Shown: positions 35,142-43,314 of the stretch, piece after piece
Layout of the letters: the number at the start of each line of letters is the position of its first letter
Numbering within the stretch: position 1 is the first letter of the stretch
From: a bacterium
GTDB taxonomy: Bacteria; Chloroflexota; Anaerolineae; Caldilineales; Caldilineaceae
NCBI GenBank assembly: GCA_016124945.1
Contig: WGMT01000051.1
Location: 1-64,000 of the forward strand
Direction of reading: 5' to 3'
Length of the DNA stretch: 64,000 nt
The notes under the pieces: generated by a model
The model's input: only the letters and a program-made list of their open reading frames with translations
Told to the model about the DNA's origin: nothing
The model's database searches: none
Made by a program: the position numbers and the translations under genes

Positions 35142-35306
35142 CAATTGACGATTGACGATTTTCGATTGACGATTGTCCTGTAGCGTGGCCTGGTTGGATA
35201 AAAGGGGCCTCTTCTGATCATCTTGCCCGCAGAGGAATTGCACCCATATCCACTCATAAACTCAACCAGACAATCGTCAATCGAAAATCGAAAATCGTAA
35301 ATCACC
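35137..35306. repeat. Palindrome with GATTGACGATT words after potD
   Basis: The left arm (35137-35180) starts at the potD stop codon and the right arm (35264-35306) is its complement. They resemble 32882-33039. A spacer of about 80 bases lies between. Confidence 0.85.
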
Positions 35307-35319
35307 AGAGAGAGGATTT

Positions 35320-36633
35320 ATGCCACCCCAAAAAATTATTGTCATCGGCGCAGGGATGGCCGGAATTGCAGCGGCGCGAACGCTGCACGATGCAGGACAC
35401 GATGTAAAAATCCTCGAAGGACGCGACCGTATGGGCGGGCGCACCTACACTGATCACTCTCTTGGCGTAACCAATGATTTGGGCGCTGCCTGGATTCATG
35501 GCCCAATCGCCAACCCCATGACTTCTTTTGCAAAGCAGTTCGGCGTGGAGACTGCCCACACCGATTTCGACAACCGTACCGGCACCTCGCTCATGGCTTT
35601 CAACGCCGACGGCTCTCCGATTGACACCGCCCAGTTCACCACCGGTCTGCGCTACTACACCGCCGCCTACGATCGCCTCTTTACGTCGATCCTCTACGAG
35701 CGCCCCGGCAAGGACGTGCGCTCCATGGCCGATCTCTATCGCTGTGGCCTGCCCGGCGTTGAGGAATTAAACGAAGTTGAACGCAAAGGCTTCTACTATT
35801 CGTCGGTGGTGCGTGTCCAATACGGCGACGCGGCCGACCTGCACGAAATCGACTGGCGATTAAGCAATCGCTATGTGAAATTGCCCGGCGGCGATCTCAT
35901 CTTGCACGGCGGCGGCTTTGGGCGTATCGTCCACGGGCTGGCGGCGGGGCTGAACATCGAAACCGGCGTCATTGTCAACGCGGTCGAGTACGGCGAAGAG
36001 GGTGTGCGCATCTACACCAATCGCGGCGAAGAACACTGTGATCGCGTGGTTGTCACCTTGCCGTTGGGTGTGCTCAAGGCAGGTCGCGTCGCCTTCTTCC
36101 CTGCCCTGCCTGTGGAAAAACAGGCCGCTATTCAGCGCATCGGCTACGGCAACTACGAAAAATTGGCCCTAAAATTCCCTACCTGTTTTTGGCCCACAGA
36201 ACCACACCGCTTTAGCTACATGACAAACAGCGACCCCGAGCTCTTTACCTCGTGGGTCAACGTGGCGCACTATACCGGCGCGCCTGTGCTGGTGGCTATG
36301 CACTCCGGCAGCCGCGCCCGCCACACCAACCGCTGGAGCGACGAAAAGATCATCGGCGCAGCCATGAAGGTGCTGCGCACACTCTTCGGCGCCGATGCCC
36401 CCGATCCCAGCGCCTACGTGCGCACCGGCTGGGAATCGGATCCTTTTAGCCTGGGCAGTTACTCGTTTTCTGCCGTGGGTGGACACCTCGATGATCGGCA
36501 CACCCTGGCCGCACCGGTAGCGGATCGTCTCTTCTTTGCCGGCGAGGCCACCCATCCGCGCTACTTCGCCACTGTCCACGGCGCGTGGGAGACGGGTGTG
36601 CGCGCAGCGCGGGAGATAATGAAGGATGAATGA
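35320..36633 (+). CDS. Flavin-containing amine (polyamine) oxidase
   Basis: 437 residues. An N-terminal FAD-binding fold (IIVIGAGMAGIAAARTLHDAGHDVKILEGRDRMGGR) is followed by NDLGAAWIHG, typical of the polyamine/monoamine oxidase family. The C-terminal FAD-contact block is RLFFAGEATHPRYFATVHGAWETGVRAA. It oxidatively deaminates or cleaves amines, yielding aldehyde, amine and hydrogen peroxide. Placement straight after potD and before agmatine-pathway genes argues for a polyamine substrate. GAGAGAGG lies upstream. Its last codons lie in a 35-bp palindrome arm. Confidence 0.88.
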   Translation: MPPQKIIVIGAGMAGIAAARTLHDAGHDVKILEGRDRMGGRTYTDHSLGVTNDLGAAWIHGPIANPMTSFAKQFGVETAHTDFDNRTGTSLMAFNADGSPIDTAQFTTGLRYYTAAYDRLFTSILYERPGKDVRSMADLYRCGLPGVEELNEVERKGFYYSSVVRVQYGDAADLHEIDWRLSNRYVKLPGGDLILHGGGFGRIVHGLAAGLNIETGVIVNAVEYGEEGVRIYTNRGEEHCDRVVVTLPLGVLKAGRVAFFPALPVEKQAAIQRIGYGNYEKLALKFPTCFWPTEPHRFSYMTNSDPELFTSWVNVAHYTGAPVLVAMHSGSRARHTNRWSDEKIIGAAMKVLRTLFGADAPDPSAYVRTGWESDPFSLGSYSFSAVGGHLDDRHTLAAPVADRLFFAGEATHPRYFATVHGAWETGVRAAREIMKDE

Positions 36634-36710
36634 TGAATAAAGATTGGGTAGACGAAGTTGATTGCCAATTACAGACAACTTCGTCTACCCAATCTTTATT
36701 CATCATTCAT
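36626..36710. repeat. Perfect 35-bp inverted repeat
   Basis: The arms 36626-36660 and 36676-36710 are exactly complementary, with a 15-base loop. The left arm contains the amine oxidase stop codon. The arm shares AGATTGGGnAGACGAnGTTG with 14988-15065. Confidence 0.95.
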
Positions 36711-36742
36711 TGTTTGACGAGACAATTCCCAATACAGGAACC

Positions 36743-37588
36743 ATGATGAACTCCCTCAAAGTTGCTGTTGCCCAAACCCATTGGACCGGTCGCCGTGTGA
36801 CCATGATCGAGTCTGTGCGCGGATTGGTGGCTGAGGCCGCAGGACTGGGCGCTCAGCTTGTCTGTTTGCAGGAATTTACACTGTCGCCCTACTTTGCCAG
36901 TGTGATTGACCCCGAAAACTACATCTGGGCCGAGCCGTTGCGTGGGGGAGATTCGGATCTGCTCTTCGGCGAACTGGCAAAGAGCCACGGACTCTACGTC
37001 GTGGGGAGCTTGTTTGAAGAAAGCGATGATGGTCGATATTGGGATACCGCCACCCTGCATAATCCTGGCGGGGATCTGGTGGGCTTCACGCGTAAGGTCC
37101 ACATTCCACAAGGGGACGGTTACCACGAGGACCACTACTTCGGCGGATCAGACGAGTTTCCCGTCCACGACATCGGCGGGGTGAAGACGGCGCTGCCCAC
37201 CTGCTATGATCAATGGTTCCCCGAACTGTCGCGCATCTACGCACTCAACGGGGCCGAGTTTATCTTCTATCCCACCGCGATTGGATCGGAACCGTCCGCC
37301 CCCGAAATTGACACCATGCCCGCCTGGCAGACAGTGATGCGCGGGCAGGCTATCGCCAATGGCGTCTTCATCGCCGCCGCCAACCGCACCGGCGTCGAAG
37401 GTGTCACCTTCTACGGCAGCAGCTTCATCTGCGATCCAATGGGCAACGTCCTGGCACAGGCCAGCCGCGACCAGACGGAAGTGATCGTTGCAGACCTTGA
37501 TCCGATGGTTTTTGCGCAGTGGCGGGAGTTGTTTCCGCTGTTGCGGCAGAGAAGGCCGGCGGTGTATGGACGGTTGACGGAAGCGTAA
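36743..37588 (+). CDS. aguB: N-carbamoylputrescine amidase
   Basis: 281 residues of the nitrilase superfamily. The Glu-Lys-Cys triad is visible: Glu44 (LQEF), Lys in TRKVHIPQGDGYHEDHYF and Cys154 (PTCYDQWFPE). The QGDGYHEDHYF and YDQWFPE segments are specific to N-carbamoylputrescine amidases (AguB). It converts N-carbamoylputrescine to putrescine, CO2 and ammonia, the step after agmatine deiminase, whose gene lies downstream at 40727. The start at MMNSLKVAVAQ has CAGGAA upstream. Confidence 0.93.
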   Translation: MMNSLKVAVAQTHWTGRRVTMIESVRGLVAEAAGLGAQLVCLQEFTLSPYFASVIDPENYIWAEPLRGGDSDLLFGELAKSHGLYVVGSLFEESDDGRYWDTATLHNPGGDLVGFTRKVHIPQGDGYHEDHYFGGSDEFPVHDIGGVKTALPTCYDQWFPELSRIYALNGAEFIFYPTAIGSEPSAPEIDTMPAWQTVMRGQAIANGVFIAAANRTGVEGVTFYGSSFICDPMGNVLAQASRDQTEVIVADLDPMVFAQWRELFPLLRQRRPAVYGRLTEA

Positions 37589-37772
37589 TGCGTAATACGT
37601 CAACCTTCTCTTTTCTGGATTGGGAATCTTTTCTGGATTGGGAATCTTTTCTGGATTGGGAATCTTTTCTGGATTGGGAATCTTTCGCTGTACTGGCGAA
37701 CTTTATATGAGAACAGACCAATAGCCCAACCAACGTCCTCAACCAATTACGCATCACGCATTACGAATTACG
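37583..37772. repeat. Palindrome with GCGTAAT words flanking a tandem repeat
   Basis: GCGTAATGCGTAATACGT (37583-37600), at the end of the amidase gene, complements CAATTACGCATCACGCATTACG words at 37744-37772. The same word family occurs at 63055-63153. The spacer holds the 18-bp tandem repeat listed separately. Confidence 0.85.
37611..37682. repeat. 18-bp tandem repeat, four perfect copies
   Basis: The unit TTTTCTGGATTGGGAATC occurs at 37611, 37629, 37647 and 37665 without a mismatch. Being a multiple of three, it is open in frames on both strands, but no real gene is supported. Confidence 0.95.
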
Positions 37773-37780
37773 GAGGTTCC

Positions 37781-39097
37781 ATGTCCGACAAATCCACCAA
37801 AACCACCGAAATCCTCGAAAAACAGCGCGCCCATCTGTGGCCCAATCACCTGCTCTACTACACCGAACCCATGCCATTGGAACGCGGGGACGGTCTTTAC
37901 GTGTGGGACGTAGAAGGCAAGCAATATCTCGACTTCTTCGCCGGGATCTTGACTACCAGCGTCGGCCACAACAACCCGAAGGTGAACAAGCGCGTCCACG
38001 AACAAGTGGACAAACTGCTGCACACGTCCACACTCTACCCCAGCGAGAACCACGTGACCCTGGGCGAAAAGCTGGCCGAAATCACCCCGGGCGATCTCAA
38101 CACCTTCTACTTCGGCACCTCCGGCACCGACGCCGACGAGACCGCTGTGATGATCGCCAAAATTTACACCGGCTATCAGGAGATCATCGCCCTGCGTCAT
38201 GGCTACAGCGGCAAATCGCCCATGGGCATGGCCCTCACCGGGCAGGCCCCCTGGCGCATCGGCGGCACCCAGATCGCGGGGATCAAACACGCGCTCACAC
38301 CCTACTGCTACCGCTGCCCGCTCAAGATGACCTATCCTTCCTGTGGCGTTGCCTGCGCTGAGGATGTGGAAGACGTGATCCGCACCAGCACGTCGGGCAA
38401 GATCGCCGCCTTCCTGGCCGAGCCGATCCAGGGGGTGGGCGGCTTTATCACGCCACCCGCCGAGTATTTCGCCATCGTACAGGAGATCGTCCACCGCTAC
38501 GGCGGGCTGATGATCATCGACGAAGTGCAGACCGGCTTCGGGCGCACCGGCGAACACTGGTTCGGTATCGAACACGCCGGCATCGCCCCCGATGTAATGA
38601 CCATGGCCAAAGGCATTGCCAATGGCCTGCCCCTCTCGGCCACCGCCACTACCCCCGAGATCGCCCAGAGCACTGCCAGCGCAGGATTGACCATCAGCAC
38701 TTTTGGCGGCAACCCCGTCTCCACGGCGGCGGCGTTGGGTGTCCTCGAAGCACTGCACGAGGACGCACCCCCTGCTCGCAGCGCCGACGTGGGTGCGCAC
38801 CTGCGTGCCGGCCTGGAACGCCTCTCCGAAAAGTACCCCCTCATCGGCGACGTGCGCGGCCGCGGCCTCATGCAGGGCGTGGAATTGGTCCTCGATCGCG
38901 AGACCAAAGAACCCGCGCCCAAGCAGGTCGCCGCTATCTTCGAGGCCACCCGATCCCTGGGCCTGCTCATCGGCAAAGGTGGCCTCTACGGCAACACCCT
39001 GCGCATCGCCCCGCCCCTCACCGCCACCAAAGAGCATGTGGACGAGGCGATTGAGAAGTTAGATGTGGCGTTTGCTAGAGTGCAGGAGACGGTTTAG
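37781..39097 (+). CDS. Class III (PLP-dependent) aminotransferase
   Basis: 438 residues of the fold-type I class III family. The order is YVWDVEGKQYLDFFAGI, FYFGTSGTDADETAVM, AFLAEPIQGVGGF, MIIDEVQTGFGRTG (PLP-phosphate region) and the Schiff-base Lys in TMAKGIANGLPLSA. CYRCPLKMTYPSCGVAC is a Cys-rich insertion typical of the alanine-glyoxylate aminotransferase 2 branch. In this polyamine locus it is a good candidate for putrescine or other omega-amine transamination, giving 4-aminobutanal; glyoxylate- or pyruvate-linked activity is also possible. GGAGG precedes the ATG. Confidence 0.9.
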   Translation: MSDKSTKTTEILEKQRAHLWPNHLLYYTEPMPLERGDGLYVWDVEGKQYLDFFAGILTTSVGHNNPKVNKRVHEQVDKLLHTSTLYPSENHVTLGEKLAEITPGDLNTFYFGTSGTDADETAVMIAKIYTGYQEIIALRHGYSGKSPMGMALTGQAPWRIGGTQIAGIKHALTPYCYRCPLKMTYPSCGVACAEDVEDVIRTSTSGKIAAFLAEPIQGVGGFITPPAEYFAIVQEIVHRYGGLMIIDEVQTGFGRTGEHWFGIEHAGIAPDVMTMAKGIANGLPLSATATTPEIAQSTASAGLTISTFGGNPVSTAAALGVLEALHEDAPPARSADVGAHLRAGLERLSEKYPLIGDVRGRGLMQGVELVLDRETKEPAPKQVAAIFEATRSLGLLIGKGGLYGNTLRIAPPLTATKEHVDEAIEKLDVAFARVQETV

Positions 39098-39204
39098 CGT
39101 AGTGCGTAGTTCGTAGTGCGTGTCTCATTGAGAATCTCACTTCTCGATTGGGTACAAATCGCCCATTCGAGATCCTCAACGGACTACGCACTACGCACTA
39201 AATC
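39097..39204. repeat. Palindrome with GTAGTGCG words
   Basis: The left arm (39097-39122), immediately at the aminotransferase stop, is made of GCGTAGTGCGTAGT words. The right arm (39182-39204, ACTACGCACTACGCAC) is the complement. Spacer about 60 bases. Confidence 0.85.
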
Positions 39205-39258
39205 CAACCCGCCAACACTCATCAACCCATTCAACATACTTTACAAGGGATTCTCCCC

Positions 39259-40605
39259 ATGCCCACCATCAACCTCATCACCGAAATCCCCGGCCCCAAG
39301 AGTCGCGCGATTGTGGCGCGACGCGAGGCGGCGTCGGCGCGGGGAGCCGCCAAGCTCACCAATATCGCCGTCGAATCGGCAGCGGGCGCAGCGGTCACCG
39401 ATGTGGACGGCAACACCTTCCTCGACTTCGCCGGTGGCATCGGCGTACTGGCCGTCGGTCACTGTCCGCCCGCTGTGGTGGACGCAATCAAGGCCCAGGC
39501 CAAAAAGCTGATCCACATGTGCGCCATCGTCGCCAGCTACGAGCCGTTTGTCGAAGTCTGTGAACTGCTTAACGCCGCCACGCCCGGCAACTTCTCCAAG
39601 AAAACGGTGCTGCTCAACAGTGGGGCCGAAGCAGTGGAGACGGCCATCAAGATCGCCCGCGCCTACACCGGGCGCGCCGGTATCGTCGTCTTTGAGGGCG
39701 CCTACCACGGGCGCACCAACCTGACGTTGGGCATGACCAGCAAATACGGCCTCTTCAAAAAGGGCTTTGGTCCCTTCCCATCAGAAATTTACCGGCTGCC
39801 CTTCCCCAACGTCTACCGCCGCCCCGACGAGATGAGCGAAGAAGGCTACGTGGAATGGTCTGTGCGTCAGCTCGAAAACGCCCTCATCGCCCAGGTAGAC
39901 CCGTCCGCAATTGCCGCGATTGTGATCGAGCCGGTGCAGGGCGAAGGTGGTTTTGTGCCCGCTCCGTTGCGATTCTTACAGCGCATTCGTGAAATCTGTG
40001 ATAAACATGGAATTGTGATGGTGGCCGACGAGATCCAATGTGGCTTTGGTCGCACCGGCAAACTTTTCGCTGTGGAACACTACGGCGTCGTACCCGACTT
40101 GATCTGTTCGGCCAAGTCGCTGGCTGCAGGGATGCCGCTGGCGGCTGTCACCGGCAAGGCCGAAATCGTGGACGCCCCCCATCCTGGTGGTTTGGGTGGG
40201 ACCTACAGCGGCAATCCGCTTGCTTGCGTCGCAGCAGTGGAAGCGATTAAGATGATCCGCGAGCCTGCTTTCCTAAACCGAGTGGCCGATCTCGGTAGTC
40301 ACCTACGCGGACACCTGGCGCAGTTGAAGCGACGACATCCCAATCTCATCGGCGATGTGCGTGGGCTGGGTGCAATGTTGGCAATGGAGATCGTCAAAGA
40401 TCCTGTTACCAAGGAACCCAACATGGACGCCACCGGCGCTATCTGCCAAGAAACGCTAAAACGCGGGTTGATCACCATCCGTGCCGGGCTGTATAGTAAT
40501 TGTGTACGCTTCTTGCCGCCGCTTACTCTTAGCGATGTGGAACTCGACGAAGGCATTGACGTTCTCTTTGCATCGGTGGATGCGGTGGCCGGGGCGCTCT
40601 CTTGA
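39259..40605 (+). CDS. gabT: 4-aminobutyrate aminotransferase-like class III aminotransferase
   Basis: 448 residues. Family blocks: VTDVDGNTFLDFAGGIGVLAVGHCPPAVVDAI, LLNSGAEAVETAIKIARAYTGR, FEGAYHGRTNLTLGMTSK, AAIVIEPVQGEGGF, MVADEIQCGFGRTG, and the PLP Lys in CSAKSLAAGMPLAAV. The Ile/Gln-rich active-site segment EIQCGFGRTG and the GGTYSGNPLACVAA block match GabT. It transfers the amino group of GABA to 2-oxoglutarate, giving succinate semialdehyde, the last transamination of the putrescine route. AAGGGA lies upstream. Confidence 0.88.
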   Translation: MPTINLITEIPGPKSRAIVARREAASARGAAKLTNIAVESAAGAAVTDVDGNTFLDFAGGIGVLAVGHCPPAVVDAIKAQAKKLIHMCAIVASYEPFVEVCELLNAATPGNFSKKTVLLNSGAEAVETAIKIARAYTGRAGIVVFEGAYHGRTNLTLGMTSKYGLFKKGFGPFPSEIYRLPFPNVYRRPDEMSEEGYVEWSVRQLENALIAQVDPSAIAAIVIEPVQGEGGFVPAPLRFLQRIREICDKHGIVMVADEIQCGFGRTGKLFAVEHYGVVPDLICSAKSLAAGMPLAAVTGKAEIVDAPHPGGLGGTYSGNPLACVAAVEAIKMIREPAFLNRVADLGSHLRGHLAQLKRRHPNLIGDVRGLGAMLAMEIVKDPVTKEPNMDATGAICQETLKRGLITIRAGLYSNCVRFLPPLTLSDVELDEGIDVLFASVDAVAGALS

Positions 40606-40626
40606 AAATAATTCTGTGCTTCTGTT

Positions 40627-40709
40627 TGACGGTAGACGGTAGACGGAAGACGAACGAGAAGTAGGTTCACGCCCCATACGTTCGTCTTCTGTCCATCGCC
40701 CTCCGTCCC
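40627..40709. repeat. Palindrome with GACGGTA words
   Basis: The left part (40627-40657, GACGGTAGACGGTAGACGG) is partly complementary to the right part (40680-40709, CGTTCGTCTTC...CCGTC). The stem is less regular than in neighbours. Confidence 0.7.
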
Positions 40710-40726
40710 AATCCTAGATTGCTGCT

Positions 40727-41848
40727 ATGAGCTACTACTACCCAACTTTTCTTGAAGATACGACCCTACACTCCTTCCCCTCTGAGGACGGTTTCCACAT
40801 GCCTGCCGAGTGGGAACCCCATGCGCGCTGCTGGATGCTCTGGCCCCAGCGCGACGACGTCTGGCGGCGCGATGCGGGGCCGGCGCAAGAGGCATTTGCC
40901 GCCGTCGCCGAATCTATCTCACGCTTTGAGCCGGTGGTGGTCGGTGTCATGCCTGCCCAGTGGGAAAGGGCGCGGCGTATGCTGCCCGAAGAAGTGAATG
41001 TGGTGGAAATCTACTACGACGACGCCTGGATGCGTGATGTTGGACCCACCTTTGTAATCAACCAGGACGGCCAGGTCCGCGGCATCGACTGGGAGTTCAA
41101 CGCCTGGGGTGGCCTCTACAAAGACTTCAGCCAGGATCAGCGGGTGGCGCGACAGGTGCTTGACCAAATCGAAACACCGCGCTACACTGCCGAATTAGTG
41201 ATGGAAGGTGGCGCGCTGCACGTGGACGGCGAAGGCACGCTCATGGTTGTGGCCGAGAATCTGCTCAACGACAACCGCAATCCGCACCTGAGCCGCGCCG
41301 AAATCGAGGGCACACTCTGCGAATACCTCAATGTCGAAAAGGTGATCTGGTTGCCCTACGGCGTCTTCGAAGACGAGACAGACGGCCATATCGACAACCT
41401 GTGTTGCTTCGTCCGCCCTGGTGTGGTGGCGCTGACGTGGACAGATGATCCCGGCGATCCACAATACGCACGGTCGCACCTGGCCTACGATGTGCTGTCA
41501 AAGGTCACCGACGCACGGGGACGTGCTCTGGAAATTCACAAAATTCACCAGCCCGGTCCGCTCTATTTGTCGCACGAAGAAGCTTTTGGCGTGGTGCCCC
41601 GCGGCGGCACCTACAACCGTATGGCCGGTCAACGGCTGGCGGGATCGTACATCAATTACTACGTTGCCAATGGCGGCGTCGTCGTCCCTGTGTTCGACGA
41701 CCCGTACGACGATGAAGCCTTGGAAACAATCCAGTCGCTCTACCCAGATCGCAACGTTGTCGGCGTTCCCGCCCGCGAAATTTTGCTTGGCGGCGGTAAT
41801 ATCCACTGTATCACGCAACAACAGCCTGCAGGGCAGATGACAAGGTGA
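40727..41848 (+). CDS. aguA: Agmatine deiminase
   Basis: 373 residues of the agmatine/peptidyl-arginine deiminase family. Key blocks: MPAEWEPHARCWMLWPQR, DDAWMRDVGPTFV (substrate Asp), WEFNAWGG, MEGGALHVDGEGTL, ETDGHIDNLCCFV (catalytic Asp/His) and the nucleophile Cys361 in GGGNIHCITQQ. It converts agmatine to N-carbamoylputrescine and ammonia, upstream of AguB. The ribosome site before the ATG is weak. The last codons run into a repeat (GTGACTGG words). Confidence 0.95.
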   Translation: MSYYYPTFLEDTTLHSFPSEDGFHMPAEWEPHARCWMLWPQRDDVWRRDAGPAQEAFAAVAESISRFEPVVVGVMPAQWERARRMLPEEVNVVEIYYDDAWMRDVGPTFVINQDGQVRGIDWEFNAWGGLYKDFSQDQRVARQVLDQIETPRYTAELVMEGGALHVDGEGTLMVVAENLLNDNRNPHLSRAEIEGTLCEYLNVEKVIWLPYGVFEDETDGHIDNLCCFVRPGVVALTWTDDPGDPQYARSHLAYDVLSKVTDARGRALEIHKIHQPGPLYLSHEEAFGVVPRGGTYNRMAGQRLAGSYINYYVANGGVVVPVFDDPYDDEALETIQSLYPDRNVVGVPAREILLGGGNIHCITQQQPAGQMTR

Positions 41849-41884
41849 CTGGGTGACTGGGTGACAAGGTGAGGAGTTGACGCG

Positions 41885-41959
41885 ATGTCTGAGGATGAGG
41901 GTGAAGAAGAGGATGATGAAAAAGATGATGAAGATGAAGATGATGAGATGACGGGTTGA
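41885..41959 (+). CDS. Possible 24-residue acidic microprotein
   Basis: ATG to TGA, 25 codons, with GAGGAG 8 bases upstream of the ATG. After Met-Ser almost every residue is Asp or Glu, apart from one Gly, one Lys and the Met-Thr-Gly end. The DNA is a GAT/GAA low-complexity run next to GTGACTGG tandem words (41838-41875), so it may be only another repeat. Coding is unproven. Confidence 0.3.
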   Translation: MSEDEGEEEDDEKDDEDEDDEMTG

Positions 41960-42055
41960 GGATCATTTGATCCATCATCCTGTGATCCCATCGTCTATTT
42001 GCACGATGCATCGTCGCATCGATGCCTCTTCGTTTCATCTCAAAGGATCGCACCT

Positions 42056-43150
42056 ATGTCGAAGCTACGTCTGCTTGAACTAAGCGGTTCATACTATGAA
42101 ATGGGCTTTGCCCACGGGCAAGCCTACGCCGACGACATCCGCCGTTACACCGAAGAACGTGTCTCCCTGGCCGGTCAGGCCGGGTGGACGGGCCATAGCC
42201 TCGCCCGCGACGAAGTGCTTGCCCTGGCCGAAGCCTGTGTGACCGAGCACGAAGCCTACGCCCCCGATCTGATGGACGAACTTCGTGGCATCGGCGATGC
42301 TACCGGTCTCAGCCTGGCCGAATTGGTGATCACCAACGGCTTCACCGACTTCGTCGACACCGTCTACACCTACGCCCGCCAAAAGGTAGCTACACCCCTT
42401 GCCGCCGACGATTGCACCGCCTTCATCGTGCCCAATCACCGCGCCGCCGATGGGCATGGCATCTTCGGGCAGACGTGGGACATGCACGCCACGTCTACCG
42501 AATTCGTGATCCTGCTGCGCTGCCGTCCCAACAATGCCCCATCCTGCCTCACTTTCACCATCACTGGCTGTATCGGCATGATCGGTATGAACGATGCCGG
42601 CATTGTCGTCGGCATCAACAACTTGTTGGGCGGCGACGGACAAATCGGCGTCACCTGGCCGTTTGTTGTGCGCAAAGCGCTACAACAGACGGATATCGAA
42701 TCTGCTTTGCGTTGTATCACTGAGGCCAAATTGGCCGGCGCGCACAACTACTTACTTTTCGATAAGGAGGGAAACGGGTACAATATTGAGGCGACGTCGA
42801 GCGCCACGGCTGTTACCAAACTCGACGGGGATGCCCCCCATGGGCATGCCATCGTGCATACCAACCATTGTCTTGTTACCGATACGCTGGCTCGTTGCCG
42901 TCCGCGCTCAGCGGCGTCACAAGCCAGCACCGAAGCACGCCTGTCCCGTGCTACACACCTACTGGATCGGACAGATATCACACCGGACCATCTTATGGAA
43001 CTCACACGAGACGAAACCATCTGTGTCCGCGCCACACCGCCGTTACATATTGAGAGCTGCGGCGCTGCCATTATGCGACCGTCCACCGGCGATTTTTGGG
43101 CCGTGTGGGGGGTGCCTGCCCACAACACCTACGAACATTTCCACCTCTGA
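42056..43150 (+). CDS. C45 family autoproteolytic acyltransferase/hydrolase
   Basis: 364 residues. Begins LRLLELSGSYYEMGFAHGQAYADDI, the usual opening of acyl-CoA:6-aminopenicillanic-acid-acyltransferase-like (peptidase C45) proteins. Cys120 in AADDCTAFIV is the expected Ntn-hydrolase nucleophile, exposed by self-cleavage after Asp119. Later blocks are GQTWDMHATSTEFVILL, GCIGMIGMNDAGIVVGINNLL and HTNHCL. Members hydrolyse or transfer acyl groups on amides; here an N-acyl polyamine or gamma-glutamyl amine is possible from context (inference). AAGGATCG lies upstream. Confidence 0.88.
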   Translation: MSKLRLLELSGSYYEMGFAHGQAYADDIRRYTEERVSLAGQAGWTGHSLARDEVLALAEACVTEHEAYAPDLMDELRGIGDATGLSLAELVITNGFTDFVDTVYTYARQKVATPLAADDCTAFIVPNHRAADGHGIFGQTWDMHATSTEFVILLRCRPNNAPSCLTFTITGCIGMIGMNDAGIVVGINNLLGGDGQIGVTWPFVVRKALQQTDIESALRCITEAKLAGAHNYLLFDKEGNGYNIEATSSATAVTKLDGDAPHGHAIVHTNHCLVTDTLARCRPRSAASQASTEARLSRATHLLDRTDITPDHLMELTRDETICVRATPPLHIESCGAAIMRPSTGDFWAVWGVPAHNTYEHFHL

Positions 43151-43314
43151 CTGACGACTTCCGAGCCAATTCCATCTGCGCGTCAGGTTGACGGCACAAT
43201 TCAACGTTTCCGCAACACGCACCGCCCACCTTAGCGGACGAGAATCGATCTATCCATCGATTTCCGTCACTGCTATTCACTATCCAAGGGGGCCGCGGTC
43301 GCGGCGAACGAGAT

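Noticed and set aside
37425..37757. Open frames on both strands encoding FLDWES or DSQSRK repeats
   Set aside because: They are a by-product of an 18-bp tandem repeat in a gap between aguB and an aminotransferase; no ribosome site or conserved sequence supports them.
41740..42053. Minus-strand frames with Ser-rich or His/Leu-rich runs near 41.9 kb
   Set aside because: They are the reverse reading of the GAT/GAA low-complexity run and have no family resemblance.
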